DNA from: Rhizobium sullae
Lineage (GTDB): Bacteria; Pseudomonadota; Alphaproteobacteria; Rhizobiales; Rhizobiaceae
DNA length: 64,000 nt
Direction of reading: 5' to 3'
Assembly: GCF_900169785.1 (NCBI RefSeq)
Contig: NZ_FWER01000012.1
Coordinates: 148,240-212,239 of the forward strand
The notes beneath the pieces are model-generated. The model was not told the origin of the DNA and searched no databases. It saw nothing but the letters and a program-made list of their open reading frames with translations. The position numbers and the translations under genes are program-made. This document shows positions 9,818 to 19,213 of the stretch, piece by piece. Within the stretch, counting starts at the first letter, position 1. Each line of letters starts with the position of its first letter.

Positions 9818-11638
9818 CTAGGCCGCGCGGCGTGCCGGAGCAGTGATCGTCTGAGCTGCACTGCCGACACGGAAGCCGTGGATGAGGCCGAGCAGTTCGT
9901 CGGTATCGGCCGCCAGCGTTTCCGCCGATGCCGTCGTTTCTTCGGCCATCGCCGCATTCTGCTGCGTTGCCGTGTCGAGCTGGTTCATCGAGGACGATAT
10001 CGAGCGCAGCGTCGTGTCCTGCTCCGAGGCGCTGTGGGCGATCTTGGCGACGATCTCGTTGGCAGCCTTGATCTGATCCGAGATGCGCTTGAGCGCTTCC
10101 CCTGCCTCGCCGACAAGGCGGACGCCCTGATCGACCTGGCTGGAAGAACGGGCGATCTGATCCTTGATCTCCTTGGCGGCAGCGGCGGAGCGCTGAGCCA
10201 GCTCGCGGACTTCCTGGGCGACCACCGCAAAGCCCTTGCCGGATTCGCCGGCGCGTGCAGCTTCGACACCGGCATTCAGCGCCAGCAGGTTCGTCTGAAA
10301 GGCGATATCGTCGATGACTCCGATGATCTTGCCGATCTCGTCGGACGACTTTTCGATGCCGCTCATCGCTTCGATCGCTTCGGTGACGACCGCATCGCTG
10401 CGGTTCGCTTCGGTGCTGACGGCGTGTACGCGCTTGGCGGCCTCGTGCGCGCCTTCCGCCGTCTGGCGGACGGCGACGGTCAGTTCGTCGAGAGCGGCCG
10501 AGGTTTCCTCCAGACTCGCGGCCTGGCGCTCGGTGCGCTGCGACAGTTCGTTCGAGGCGCGGCGGATTTCCTCCTTCGCCATGCCGATATCACCGCCCTT
10601 GGCGCTGACTTTGGCCATCGCGGCTTCGAGATGCGAAAGCGCGTCGTTGAAGTTGTCGCGAAGGGCGGCGTATTTCTGGCCAATATCGCCGCAGCGAACC
10701 GTCAGATCGCCACGGGCAATCAGTTCCAGTGCCTCGCCGATCGTGGAAACGACGCCTGCCTGCATCCGGGCTTCTTCCTGCTGCAGGCGGAGATTGTTTT
10801 CGCGCTCGGCACTCAGTGCCAATTCCTGCTCCGCCTGATGCAGGGCCAGCGCCTGCCTTTCGCGGATTTTTTCCTGAAGCGCCTTCGTAGCCTTGGCCAT
10901 CATGCCCACTTCATTACCCATACCGGCGTGCGGGATAGCAACCGACACATCCTCGTCGGCGACGGCCTTCAGGGCTGTGTGGACATCTGAAAGCGGCCTG
11001 GAAATACCGCGGATGACGAAATAGGCAGCCGCGATCGCAAGGATGAAAAGGACGAGGCTGCTGATGAGCGCCGTCATGATCCTGCCGCGCACTTGCACAT
11101 CGAGATCGTCCATGTAGACGCCGGTGACGACCACGATCTTCCATGGCGCGAAGTCGAGCGCATAGGCGGTCTTCCGGAAAGTCGCATCCTTGGGCTCGCC
11201 TGGCTTGCTCGCATAGTAATCCGTCATACCGCCGCCGCTTTGGCCGAGCTTGACGAGTTCCTCGCGATACAAGTGGTTCTTGATATCCGGCTGGCCCTTC
11301 ACGTTCTGGCCGACCTTGGTCTTGTCGTAGTGAAAGACGATGGTGATGTCGTAGTCATAGGCAAAAAAGTAACCGTCTGGATTATACTTCATGCCGGTAA
11401 GCGTGGCGTACGCCTGCTTTTTCGCGTCGTCCAGCGTCAGTTCGCCAGCTTCGACCCTGGACTGATAGAGCTTAAGGACGGAGACGGCGGATTCCACTTC
11501 CGCGCGCAGCATTTCGTAACGCTCGTTGTAGATGCCGTCGGCAGACGATTTGAGTTGCAGGCTGGTGGCGATCACAAAGGCAATCATCAGGCCCGTCACC
11601 AGCAATATCAGTTGTTTTGAAATCTTTAGATTTTTCAT
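9818..11638 (-). CDS. Methyl-accepting chemotaxis protein with a single Cache domain
   Basis: Transmembrane chemoreceptor of 606 residues. An N-terminal helix ([18 protein letters not shown]) is followed by a periplasmic single Cache_2-type sensor that includes [13 protein letters not shown] and [17 protein letters not shown] second helix near residue 190 ([17 protein letters not shown]) leads to a HAMP domain and a further HAMP-like segment. The signalling domain carries the hairpin tip [24 protein letters not shown]. The ligand cannot be predicted; single Cache domains of this kind often bind small organic acids. There is no evident C-terminal methyltransferase-tethering pentapeptide. The gene is monocistronic, bounded by a terminator downstream and a 245-base promoter region upstream. 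Confidence 0.95.
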   Translation of the reverse strand: MKNLKISKQLILLVTGLMIAFVIATSLQLKSSADGIYNERYEMLRAEVESAVSVLKLYQSRVEAGELTLDDAKKQAYATLTGMKYNPDGYFFAYDYDITIVFHYDKTKVGQNVKGQPDIKNHLYREELVKLGQSGGGMTDYYASKPGEPKDATFRKTAYALDFAPWKIVVVTGVYMDDLDVQVRGRIMTALISSLVLFILAIAAAYFVIRGISRPLSDVHTALKAVADEDVSVAIPHAGMGNEVGMMAKATKALQEKIRERQALALHQAEQELALSAERENNLRLQQEEARMQAGVVSTIGEALELIARGDLTVRCGDIGQKYAALRDNFNDALSHLEAAMAKVSAKGGDIGMAKEEIRRASNELSQRTERQAASLEETSAALDELTVAVRQTAEGAHEAAKRVHAVSTEANRSDAVVTEAIEAMSGIEKSSDEIGKIIGVIDDIAFQTNLLALNAGVEAARAGESGKGFAVVAQEVRELAQRSAAAAKEIKDQIARSSSQVDQGVRLVGEAGEALKRISDQIKAANEIVAKIAHSASEQDTTLRSISSSMNQLDTATQQNAAMAEETTASAETLAADTDELLGLIHGFRVGSAAQTITAPARRAA

Positions 11639-11883
11639 GAATGTCTCGCGAAAAATGGTGAATTTGCAACACCGGATCGGTCAACTCCCGTCCCTTCGCG
11701 CGTGTCACCACGCACATTCAGCAAGCGCAATCATGCTCACTCCGGTCCTCCGTAAGTAAAATTATTGTGAATGGCTGAATGATTACTTAACGCTTCTGAG
11801 CTTGCTGAAGATCAACAGTGCCAAATCTGAGTCATGCTTTCTTGCACAATTCGCTTAGGTTGCATGAGTACTTTGCAATTCAA
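11639..11883. other. Promoter region of the chemoreceptor gene
   Basis: AT-richer than its surroundings, with no gene that I can support. It must hold the promoter for the minus-strand chemoreceptor gene, but no specific sigma-factor motif was convincing. Confidence 0.5.
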
Positions 11884-11985
11884 TTAAAAAAGAATGCGCC
11901 CCTGCTTCTCTTCAGGAGCGCATTCAGTCCGCCAAAGAGGCGGAACCCCGAACGATCAAAACTTTGATCGGGTCAGGGGCAGGGA
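11884..11985 (-). ncRNA. Three-hairpin element ending in a rho-independent terminator (candidate sRNA or structured 3' UTR)
   Basis: Read on the minus strand, just after the stop of the small secreted protein gene, three hairpins follow one another. The first is CGATCAAA/TTTGATCG (11953-11970). The second is TCCGCC/GGCGGA (11928-11944) with a loop that reads TCTTT. The third is a terminator with a 12-pair stem and one mismatch (11893-11924) followed by TTCTTTTTT. Three stem-loops with a strong final terminator is the usual shape of rhizobial trans-acting sRNAs, but a tandem terminator of the upstream gene would look the same. No promoter was identified. Confidence 0.5.
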
Positions 11986-11995
11986 ACTTTGGAAA

Positions 11996-12460
11996 TTACA
12001 TCCGCAGCTTGAAGCCGGAAACGTCGAGCGGCGCGGTTTGTTCCATCGAGACGGACATGCCGGCAACAACAGGCTTCGCATCGCCTCCGATCACGGAGGT
12101 CGTTGCCGTGGGGTCAATGCCCTCGGCGGGAACGGTTTCCTTGAAGGCTGCAATGACTTCGGGCGTTGCCTTGGTCACGAAAACGACGGGCGAGCCGCCC
12201 ATCCAGCCTTCAGTGCGGTAGAGCTTCGGCTCTCCTGCCACATCGCGGAGCGCGCTTTCCTGGATTGCGCCGGGCGGCAGCGCCGGCACCGTGTAGTCCT
12301 TCTTACGCTCGGTCGATTGCAGCGGCGGGCAGCTAGCGCAGGTCTCAGTCACGATGCTTTCGCCGCCGGTGCGCGGCGTCTTGCCGATCACCTCGATCGA
12401 CGAGGCCATCGCCGAACCGGCTGCCAGAAGAATTGCCGCACCGAGAATGAATTGACGCAT
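11996..12460 (-). CDS. Small secreted protein, possibly HPE1-like
   Basis: A 154-residue protein with a clear signal peptide (MRQFILGAAILLAAGSAMAS, cleavage after about residue 19). The mature part opens with SIEVIGKTP and a CASCPPLQ motif, a cysteine pair two residues apart that could be redox-active, bind metal or form a disulfide. This pattern reminds me of proteins that databases label plant virulence effector HPE1-like, which are widespread in Rhizobiaceae; that label does not prove a role in plant interaction. ATG has a GGAGC site upstream. It lies downstream of purD on the same strand with its own probable promoter. Confidence 0.75.
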   Translation of the reverse strand: MRQFILGAAILLAAGSAMASSIEVIGKTPRTGGESIVTETCASCPPLQSTERKKDYTVPALPPGAIQESALRDVAGEPKLYRTEGWMGGSPVVFVTKATPEVIAAFKETVPAEGIDPTATTSVIGGDAKPVVAGMSVSMEQTAPLDVSGFKLRM

Positions 12461-12567
12461 GGAAGCTGCTCCGACTTACTATGGGAGCAGAATAGAGCGC
12501 CTTTATTTCCATCCCGTCAGGGGAAAGGGTAAAAATTTAGAGAACTGACCCGATTTTGGGCCGAAGG

Positions 12568-13839
12568 TTAAGCTTTTTCGCGCTCGATCGCCCGCCAGCC
12601 GATATCGCGGCGGCAAAAGCCGTTTTCCCATTCCACCTTGTCGACCAAGGCATAGGCGCGGTTCTGCGCCTCGCCGACGGTTCTGCCGGTGGCGGTCACG
12701 TTCAGCACGCGGCCGCCGGTGGCGACAAGTTCGCCGCCCTTTAATGACGTGCCGGCATGGAACACTTTCGCGCCGTCGCCTGCCTCCGGCAACGAGACGA
12801 TCGGCGTGTTCTTCTCGTAGGAGCCAGGATAGCCCTTGGAGGCCATCACGACGGTCAGCGCCGGATCGTCGCTCCACTCGGCCATGACTTTGTCGAGGGT
12901 GCCCTCAGCGGCTGCCAGCAGCAGCGGCAGCAGATCGCTCTTCAGCCGCATCATCAGCACCTGGCACTCGGGATCGCCGAAACGGACATTGTATTCGATC
13001 AGTTCCGGGCCTTTTGCGGTGATCATCAGTCCGGCGAAGAACACACCGGAGAAGGGGTACCCGCTTTCGGCCATGCCGCGGATCGTCGGCTCGATGATTT
13101 CCTTCATCGTCCGCTCGATCATTTCGGCAGTCATCACCGGCGCCGGCGAATAGGCGCCCATGCCGCCGGTATTGACGCCGGTATCGCCCTCGCCCACCCG
13201 CTTGTGGTCCTGGACGGTTGCGAGCGGCAGCGCGTTCCGGCCGTCACACAGGCAGAAGAAGCTTGCCTCCTCGCCGTCGAGATAAGCCTCGACGACCACC
13301 TCGGCACCGGCTGCGCCGAACGCGCCTTCGAAACAATCGTCAACGGCGGCAAGTGCCTCCTCAACAGTCATCGCCACCGTCACGCCCTTGCCGGCGGCAA
13401 GACCATCAGCCTTGACGACGATCGGGGCACCCTGTTCGCGAATATAGGCTTTTGCTTTCGGGGCGTTGTTGAAGCGTTGGTAGGCGCCCGTCGGGATGTT
13501 GTAGCGGGCACAGATATCTTTGGTGAAGCCCTTGGAACCTTCGAGCTGGGCCGCGGCAGCGGAAGGGCCGAAAACCTTCAAGCCATAGGCACGCAGGCGG
13601 TCGGCAAGGCCTGCAACCAGCGGCGCCTCGGGGCCGACGACGACGAAGTCGATCGCTTTTTCCCGGCAGAAGGCGGCGACCGCCTCGTGATCCTCGACAT
13701 TCAGGGAAACGAGCGCTGCGTGCTCGGCAATACCCGGGTTGCCCGGCGTGGCATAGAATTCCGTCAACAGCGGCGATTGCGCCAGCTTCCAGGCAAGCGC
13801 ATGCTCGCGTCCGCCCGAACCGATCAACAGAACCTTCAT
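12568..13839 (-). CDS. purD: Phosphoribosylamine-glycine ligase
   Basis: Second step of de novo purine synthesis: ATP-dependent joining of glycine to 5-phosphoribosylamine (GAR synthetase). The 423-residue ATP-grasp enzyme starts [19 protein letters not shown], the hallmark N terminus. [36 protein letters not shown] and [10 protein letters not shown] are family motifs covering ATP and substrate binding. Length is normal. It is transcribed alone or at the head of a short unit with the secreted-protein gene 107 bases downstream. Confidence 0.97.
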   Translation of the reverse strand: MKVLLIGSGGREHALAWKLAQSPLLTEFYATPGNPGIAEHAALVSLNVEDHEAVAAFCREKAIDFVVVGPEAPLVAGLADRLRAYGLKVFGPSAAAAQLEGSKGFTKDICARYNIPTGAYQRFNNAPKAKAYIREQGAPIVVKADGLAAGKGVTVAMTVEEALAAVDDCFEGAFGAAGAEVVVEAYLDGEEASFFCLCDGRNALPLATVQDHKRVGEGDTGVNTGGMGAYSPAPVMTAEMIERTMKEIIEPTIRGMAESGYPFSGVFFAGLMITAKGPELIEYNVRFGDPECQVLMMRLKSDLLPLLLAAAEGTLDKVMAEWSDDPALTVVMASKGYPGSYEKNTPIVSLPEAGDGAKVFHAGTSLKGGELVATGGRVLNVTATGRTVGEAQNRAYALVDKVEWENGFCRRDIGWRAIEREKA

Positions 13840-13944
13840 GCCCGATCCTTTCCCGTTTCCGTCTGGCGGTTAAGGGGCCAAGAGCGAAAGGTCAAGTGTT
13901 GGTGGCGAGTGGGAGGGCTTAATCGCCTGCGATATACCGCGCGG

Positions 13945-14016
13945 CCCCCTTATCCGGCCCTTCAGGCCGCCTTCTCCCCAGCGGGGAGAAGGCGGCGGCA
14001 GCCGGATGAGGGGCTG
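13945..14016. repeat. Rhizobial intergenic palindrome
   Basis: A nested inverted repeat: the inner stem pairs CCGCCTTCTCCCC (13967-13979) with GGGGAGAAGGCGG (13982-13994), and the outer arms TTATCCGGC and GCCGGATGA pair imperfectly. The arrangement matches palindromes found many times in Rhizobiaceae genomes, and the core CTTCTCCCC/GGGGAGAAG recurs at 36536-36557 in this window. It lies between the DUF2207 stop and the purD start region and may also act as a transcript end. Confidence 0.65.
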
Positions 14017-14035
14017 CCAAGCCGCCGCGCGTCTT

Positions 14036-15970
14036 TTACCAGCCGCCGCCTCCACCGCCTCCCCCGCCACCACCGGAGGAGCCACCGCCGCCGGAAAAAC
14101 CGGAAGAGGAACTGGAGGGTGGCGGCGAGGGAATGGTCGAGGCGATGGTCGACGCCATCGACGACGAGAAGCCGCCGATGCGATCGGAGAAGCTGCCGCT
14201 GCTGAAGTTGCCAGAATACCAGGACGGTGCATAGGCCGCGGCCGCACCGGCAGCAGCCGCCGCGAGCCAGGTTTCGAACGTGCGGGTCCAGGGCTTCTCG
14301 ACACCGAGCGCAACCGCATAGGGCAGCAGCTTCTCGAAATGTTGCGGCGACATTTCCGGCGCACCGGCCATGTTCATCCGGTCCTTCTCGGCAAGCGTCA
14401 GATACTGGCGAAGGCCGTCGATGCCATCCATCATCTTCGAGCCGAGCGGCGTCGGCGCACCCATGATGAAGACATAGAGCAGATTGAGCAGCACGATGCC
14501 GCCGACGGCAAAGAGCATTGGTGTCTCGTGGAATTCCAAGAGCGTGGAGAAAAGCGCCAGACCCAGCGATGAAATGATGCTGAAACCGACGAAGACAGCG
14601 AAGGCGATCGCGATCACCGCGACGATCTTGCCGCCCAAGGCCCCGCCGGGGCGGATCGATCTTGCAAAGCCTGCCACGAAGATGGCAACGAAGACGGAAA
14701 CGACGATCGGGATGATCATAAGCGCGATCGTATCAGGCTCCAGCGTGCCGAAAACGAAGAGAGCGACGAGTGCTGCGACGCTGAGCGCGATGCCGCCTGC
14801 GGTATAGGCGGTGTTGGAATTATAGTATTTGCCGCGATGCTCCCGCTCGATCGAAGAGCGGAAGCTTTGGCCGACCGACTTCACACGTTCGCCGTTTGCC
14901 TTGTCGATCGTCAGTGATCCCTTGTTGCCGACGGCGTTCAGGAGGCTGGTATCGCCGGCTTCCAGCTTCTCTTTACCCGCCGGCTTTTCCGTGCGGCGCA
15001 CGATGATCGATTGCTTGAGGTCTTCAAGAACGACATAGCCGCGAACCGCAAGGTTCAGTGCCGTTGCCGAAAGCGCCGTCCAGCCCCCGCCGGAAAAGCC
15101 CCTGTTGTCGATATAATTGACGAGCGCAGGCGAGATACCGTCCGGGGCGTCCCAGCGCGGCACAAGGACGCCGCGGGAAGGATCGCGCCCGACCTTCAAC
15201 CAGGCGCGGGTGTAGTAGAGGAAAACAAGGACGAGGCCGCCGAAGCCGATGAAATAGTCCCGGTTGTCGCTCAACCACCATCGCTGCCGATCTTCGGCGC
15301 TCGGCGGATCGATCGCACCCTTCGGAAACTTGACAGCGATCGTCAGGCCCTCGTTGGCATTGAGCGGCCTGGTTGTCGAGAAAATCGGTCGAGTGTCGCT
15401 GCCCGAGATGCGGGCATTCTTGTCCGTCGCGCCAAACGGGCCGGTGAAGAAATTCGTATCTATTGCGCTAACACCATCCGGTAGAGTCACGGTCGCAGTC
15501 GCGGCCATGATCGGAAAGATCCAGCCATTGCCGGTGACGTTCCAGTAAAGCTCGTCGTGATCTTCGAAATACCGGATCTGGCGATTGGTGGTGTAGGTGA
15601 AGGCATATTGATGGCGGCCGGGCGGAAGCATGACGTCTTCCGACCCAGCATAGATGCGGATGCCGCCGGAAATGGATTCCGTCTTCCACGGCTCGTCATT
15701 TCCGTCGCGCTTCACCGAGACGACGTCGAAGTCGACGGTGCGGCGGCGGTCCTCTTCATCGACGAACGTCAGCGGAAAGTCGCGGAAGATGCCGCGCCTG
15801 ATACGGTCACCTTCGGCATTGACGGTGATCGTCTCCGTCACCGTCATCGCGCCGCTCTTTTCGAGCTTTATATCCGATGCGAAGGAGTTGATGACCTCCG
15901 CAGCACTTGCCCTGTGCGCGACAAACGCCAGAAACAGAATGAAGCAAAGGCCGAAAAGCCGCCGGATCAT
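14036..15970 (-). CDS. DUF2207 domain membrane protein
   Basis: Predicted exported membrane protein of about 644 residues. A signal peptide (MIRRLFGLCFILFLAFVAHRASA) precedes the extracytoplasmic DUF2207 domain with INSFASDIKLEKSGAMTVTE and GIFRDFPLTF. Transmembrane helices follow near residue 230 (YFIGFGGLVLVFLYY) and in pairs around residues 390-500. The C terminus is a low-complexity Ser/Gly tail ending in a run of glycines and a tryptophan. ATG at 15970 is chosen because the signal peptide begins there and GCGAGG precedes it; the upstream open frame is aroA-overlapping and unlikely. It lies 44 bases after aroA, and lemA is next upstream; LemA and DUF2207 genes are often paired. Function unknown. 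Confidence 0.85.
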   Translation of the reverse strand: MIRRLFGLCFILFLAFVAHRASAAEVINSFASDIKLEKSGAMTVTETITVNAEGDRIRRGIFRDFPLTFVDEEDRRRTVDFDVVSVKRDGNDEPWKTESISGGIRIYAGSEDVMLPPGRHQYAFTYTTNRQIRYFEDHDELYWNVTGNGWIFPIMAATATVTLPDGVSAIDTNFFTGPFGATDKNARISGSDTRPIFSTTRPLNANEGLTIAVKFPKGAIDPPSAEDRQRWWLSDNRDYFIGFGGLVLVFLYYTRAWLKVGRDPSRGVLVPRWDAPDGISPALVNYIDNRGFSGGGWTALSATALNLAVRGYVVLEDLKQSIIVRRTEKPAGKEKLEAGDTSLLNAVGNKGSLTIDKANGERVKSVGQSFRSSIEREHRGKYYNSNTAYTAGGIALSVAALVALFVFGTLEPDTIALMIIPIVVSVFVAIFVAGFARSIRPGGALGGKIVAVIAIAFAVFVGFSIISSLGLALFSTLLEFHETPMLFAVGGIVLLNLLYVFIMGAPTPLGSKMMDGIDGLRQYLTLAEKDRMNMAGAPEMSPQHFEKLLPYAVALGVEKPWTRTFETWLAAAAAGAAAAYAPSWYSGNFSSGSFSDRIGGFSSSMASTIASTIPSPPPSSSSSGFSGGGGSSGGGGGGGGGGGW

Positions 15971-16014
15971 CATACCTCGCCCCCGCCGGCGGCGCGCTGC
16001 CGCCTCAGAAAATG

Positions 16015-17277
16015 TCAGCCCTCGTTCGCATATCTGACGCCCAGTCCCGCCAGCGTCCGCCAATAGGCAGGAAACGTCTTGCCGACGCAATCCGGATTAA
16101 GGATCGTGATACCGTCGATCTTCAGCCCGGCAAGCGCGAAGCTCATGGCGATGCGGTGGTCGGCAAAGGTGTCGATCTCGGCGGGAAGGTGCCTTCCGGC
16201 CAGCGACGGATCGGATTGAACGATGAGATCATCGCCTTCCTCGCGCGCCAGATCCGAGCGGATCTGCGTCAGGCCGGTCGATAGCGCGCGGATGCGGTCG
16301 CATTCCTTGACGCGCAGATTGGCGATGCCGACGAAGCGGACGGGCGTCCCGTTGAACGCTGCGAGCACGGCGAGCGTCGGGACAGCATCCTGCATCTGCG
16401 AGCCGTCGATTTCGGCCGGCAGGTGCGGGAATTTGGCGATCATATCGTAAGCCTTCGCGTCCGGCTGCGTGAAAGCGCCATTCGGAACGCCGAGGTCGAT
16501 GGAGCCGCCGGTCAGGACTTCGGCCGCCCAGAGATAGGTTGCCGCCGACGCATCCGGCTCGATGACGAAATCGGCTGCGGAGTAACCGGTCGGCTCGACG
16601 CGCCAGACGACCGGGCTGGTCTTCTCGACACTTGCGCCGAAGGCGCGCATCGCCGCCGTGGTGAGATCGATGTAGCCGAGCGCGCCGATATCCTCACCGA
16701 GGAGTTCGATATCGACCCGACGGTCGCCGCCGGCCGCCATCATCAGCAGCGCGGACACATACTGGCTGGAGAGACCGCCATCGATCCCGATTCGGCTCGC
16801 CTCGAAGCGGCCGGTGCCATTCACCACCACCGGCGGGCAGCCGGTTTCGGCCGTCGCATCAATGCCGAGCGACCGCAGCGCGTCGACCAACGGGCCGATC
16901 GGGCGCTTGCGCATATGCTGGTCGCCGTCGATGACGACAGTGCCATCAACGAGCGCCGCAGCGGCCGTCAGGAAGCGCGTCGCCGTGCCCGCATTGCCGA
17001 GGAAGAGCGGTGCCTTCGGCGGCAGCAGCTTGCCGCTTCCGGTGACGACGAAGCTGGTATCGTCCGGCTCATCGATGGAGACCCCCATGGCGCGCAGGGC
17101 ATCGGCCATATAGCGCGTGTCGTCGCTCTTCAGGGCGCCGGTCAAGCGGCTGGTGCCCTTGGCGAGGCCCGCCAGAAGCAATGCGCGGTTGGTGATCGAC
17201 TTCGAACCGGGCGGCACGGCGCGCCCAACGAGCGGCGCCTTAACCGGGATGATGCTGAGTTTCTTGTCCTTGCTCAT
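16015..17277 (-). CDS. aroA: 3-phosphoshikimate 1-carboxyvinyltransferase (EPSP synthase), class I-like
   Basis: Sixth step of the shikimate pathway, joining PEP to shikimate 3-phosphate. The 420-residue protein has PPGSKSITNRALLLAGLA near residue 22, LFLGNAGTATRFLTAA near residue 90, HMRKRPIGPLVDALR, GLSSQYVSALLM, NLRVKECDRIRAL and TFADHRIAMSFAL. The spacing and SSQ motif resemble class I enzymes, not the class II (CP4-like) form usual in Agrobacterium and Rhizobium. In the PEP-site loop the residue equivalent to E. coli Pro101 is Phe (GTATRF), while the conserved Gly is kept. It lies between lemA and DUF2207, which are commonly neighbours, so it may be a second, acquired EPSP synthase; whether a class II copy also exists cannot be seen here. 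Confidence 0.92.
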   Translation of the reverse strand: MSKDKKLSIIPVKAPLVGRAVPPGSKSITNRALLLAGLAKGTSRLTGALKSDDTRYMADALRAMGVSIDEPDDTSFVVTGSGKLLPPKAPLFLGNAGTATRFLTAAAALVDGTVVIDGDQHMRKRPIGPLVDALRSLGIDATAETGCPPVVVNGTGRFEASRIGIDGGLSSQYVSALLMMAAGGDRRVDIELLGEDIGALGYIDLTTAAMRAFGASVEKTSPVVWRVEPTGYSAADFVIEPDASAATYLWAAEVLTGGSIDLGVPNGAFTQPDAKAYDMIAKFPHLPAEIDGSQMQDAVPTLAVLAAFNGTPVRFVGIANLRVKECDRIRALSTGLTQIRSDLAREEGDDLIVQSDPSLAGRHLPAEIDTFADHRIAMSFALAGLKIDGITILNPDCVGKTFPAYWRTLAGLGVRYANEG

Positions 17278-17369
17278 GACGCCTGTCTATTCCGTCCACT
17301 GCGCTGGCCGCACTGCGGCCTTAACCGGCCCTGCTCATAGCAGCTTTTGCGCAAAGGCAAACGCCCATA

Positions 17370-17921
17370 TCAGAATTTGACGGCCGGAACGGCGCGGTCG
17401 GCCTCGTTGGTGATCTCGAAATATTCCCGCTTCTGGAAACCGAACTGCCCGGCGACCAGATTGGACGGGAAGCTCTCGACTTTGACGTTGAGATCACGGG
17501 CAGCACCGTTGTAATACCGGCGGGCCATCTGGATTTCGCTCTCCATGGTTTCGAGCGAGGCCTGAAGCTCGGAGAAGTTTTCGTTCGCCTTCAGGTCCGG
17601 ATAGGCTTCCGCCAGCGCCAGAACGCGGCCTAGCGCCTGGCCGAGAAGGCCTTCCGCCTGTGCCCTGCCCGCAACATCGCCTGCCGGCACCGCCTGCGCC
17701 TTGTTGCGCAGCTCGACGACCTCTTCCAGCGTGCTCTTTTCGTGGGTGGCGTAACCTTTGACCGTTTCAATGAGGTTCGGGATCAGATCTGCACGGCGCT
17801 TCAGCTGCACATCAATGCCGGACCATGCTTCCTCAGCCATCTGCCGAGCGCGGACGAGACCGTTGTAGACAAAGACAAGATAAAGCGCGATCAGAGCGAT
17901 CGCACCGAGAAGGATATACAT
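17370..17921 (-). CDS. lemA: LemA family protein
   Basis: A 183-residue membrane-anchored protein of the LemA family. One N-terminal helix (YILLGAIALIALYLVFVYNGLV) is followed by a helical-bundle domain with RADLIPNLIETVKGYATHE, EAYPDLKANENFSELQASLE and IQMARRYYNGAARDLNVKVESFPSN, all diagnostic. ATG at 17921 is chosen because GGGGGA lies upstream at good spacing. The molecular role is unknown. The aroA and DUF2207 genes follow on the same strand within short gaps and probably share its transcript. Confidence 0.93.
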   Translation of the reverse strand: MYILLGAIALIALYLVFVYNGLVRARQMAEEAWSGIDVQLKRRADLIPNLIETVKGYATHEKSTLEEVVELRNKAQAVPAGDVAGRAQAEGLLGQALGRVLALAEAYPDLKANENFSELQASLETMESEIQMARRYYNGAARDLNVKVESFPSNLVAGQFGFQKREYFEITNEADRAVPAVKF

Positions 17922-18127
17922 CGCGAATCCCCCGCAACGGCGCAAATGTTGGTTGGAGACTATGCGGCTTCGGCCGGATTGTCATCCCGCATTTCCGCTC
18001 CTTCTCCGACAAATTCCACCATAACTAGTGAAATTTCGCGATATCGCGCGCGGAGAACGGGCTGTATCTTTCTGTTACGCGACTGGTTGCGGCATACTTG
18101 AAACTCATGACGAGGAACAGTCAGACA
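17922..18127. other. lemA upstream region
   Basis: Non-coding stretch that should carry the lemA promoter on the minus strand and, if the small ORF at 18128 is real, a promoter for it on the plus strand. No operator motif recognised. Confidence 0.4.
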
Positions 18128-18244
18128 ATGAGCACAGCAATCTTCTTATTGAGCCTGTCGGCGATCGCATCTCTTGTCGTCTTCCGGAACACCCCGCGGC
18201 CGGCACCCCGGCGCGTTATTATCCGGTCCAACAACCGCCACTGA
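18128..18244 (+). CDS. Candidate 38-residue membrane protein
   Basis: Short open frame encoding a hydrophobic N-terminal helix (STAIFLLSLSAIASLVVF) followed by a basic tail rich in Arg and Pro that ends in RSNNRH. GAGGA lies 11 bases upstream of ATG, a little far. About three quarters of the codons end in G or C, in line with neighbouring real genes, and the stop falls ten bases before the convergent glyQ stop. I recognise no family. A chance ORF cannot be excluded. Confidence 0.4.
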   Translation: MSTAIFLLSLSAIASLVVFRNTPRPAPRRVIIRSNNRH

Positions 18245-18253
18245 GCGGTATTT

Positions 18254-19213
18254 TCAGGCGGCGGCGCTCGCGATATTCACGCCACCCGCATCCGTCAGCA
18301 GGAAGGCTTCGCCGCAGGCCTTGGCGAGCGTGCGCACCCGCAGAATGTAACTCTGCCGTTCGGTGACCGAGATCACGCCGCGCGCATCCAGCAGATTGAA
18401 GACGTGGCTTGCTTTGATGCATTGGTCGTAGGCCGGAAAGACGCATTTATGCAGCCGCTGATTGTCGCCGTCGCCCGGAGCACCGGCTGCGAGAAGTGCC
18501 TGACATTCCTTCTCCGCATCGATGAAATGGCGATGCAGCATCTCGGTGTTGGCGAACTCAAAGTTGTGGCGCGAATATTCCTGTTCGGCCTGCAGGAAGA
18601 CTTCGCCATAGCTGATCTTCTCGTCGCCTTCGCGGCCGTTGAAATTCAGGTCGTAGACGTTGTCGACACCCTGCACATACATCGCCAGACGCTCGAGACC
18701 ATAGGTCAACTCGCCGGCGACCGGCGAGCATTCGATGCCGCAAACCTGCTGGAAGTAGGTGAACTGCGAGACTTCCATGCCGTCGCACCAGCACTCCCAC
18801 CCAAGCCCCCAGGCGCCAAGCGTCGGGCTTTCCCAATCGTCCTCGACAAAGCGAATGTCGTGCAGCAACGGATCGAGACCGATCGCCGCCAACGAGCCAA
18901 GATAGAGTTCCTGCAGATTCGGCGGGTTCGGCTTCAGGATGACCTGATACTGATAATAGTGCTGCAGACGGTTCGGGTTCTCGCCATAGCGGCCATCCGA
19001 AGGGCGGCGCGACGGCTGGACATAGGCAGCCTTCCACGGCTTCGGGCCGAGAGCGCGCAGCGTCGTCGCCGGATGGAACGTACCGGCGCCGACTTCCATG
19101 TCGTAAGGCTGCAGGACCGCACAACCCTTGTCCGCCCAGTAGTTATGAAGCGTCAGGATCAGCGCCTGGAACGAGCGCTTCGGGTTCATATGGTCGGGGA
19201 TCGATGCAGACAT
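18254..19213 (-). CDS. glyQ: Glycine-tRNA ligase alpha subunit
   Basis: Catalytic alpha subunit of the heterotetrameric glycyl-tRNA synthetase; works with GlyS (6332-8644). The 319-residue protein has [56 protein letters not shown] and [22 protein letters not shown], the class II synthetase core typical of GlyQ. ATG at 19213 gives the usual N terminus; the longer frame upstream adds non-conserved residues. Unlike many bacteria, glyQ and glyS here are about 10 kb apart and face each other. Upstream on the same strand are a small membrane protein gene and sppA. Confidence 0.97.
   Translation of the reverse strand: MSASIPDHMNPKRSFQALILTLHNYWADKGCAVLQPYDMEVGAGTFHPATTLRALGPKPWKAAYVQPSRRPSDGRYGENPNRLQHYYQYQVILKPNPPNLQELYLGSLAAIGLDPLLHDIRFVEDDWESPTLGAWGLGWECWCDGMEVSQFTYFQQVCGIECSPVAGELTYGLERLAMYVQGVDNVYDLNFNGREGDEKISYGEVFLQAEQEYSRHNFEFANTEMLHRHFIDAEKECQALLAAGAPGDGDNQRLHKCVFPAYDQCIKASHVFNLLDARGVISVTERQSYILRVRTLAKACGEAFLLTDAGGVNIASAAA

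Noticed and set aside
12757..14205. Plus-strand open frame opposite purD running into the DUF2207 end
   Set aside because: Antisense mirror that ends in an Arg-rich repeat-derived stretch.
16423..17340. Plus-strand open frame opposite aroA
   Set aside because: Antisense mirror; no motif, and it covers conserved aroA codons.
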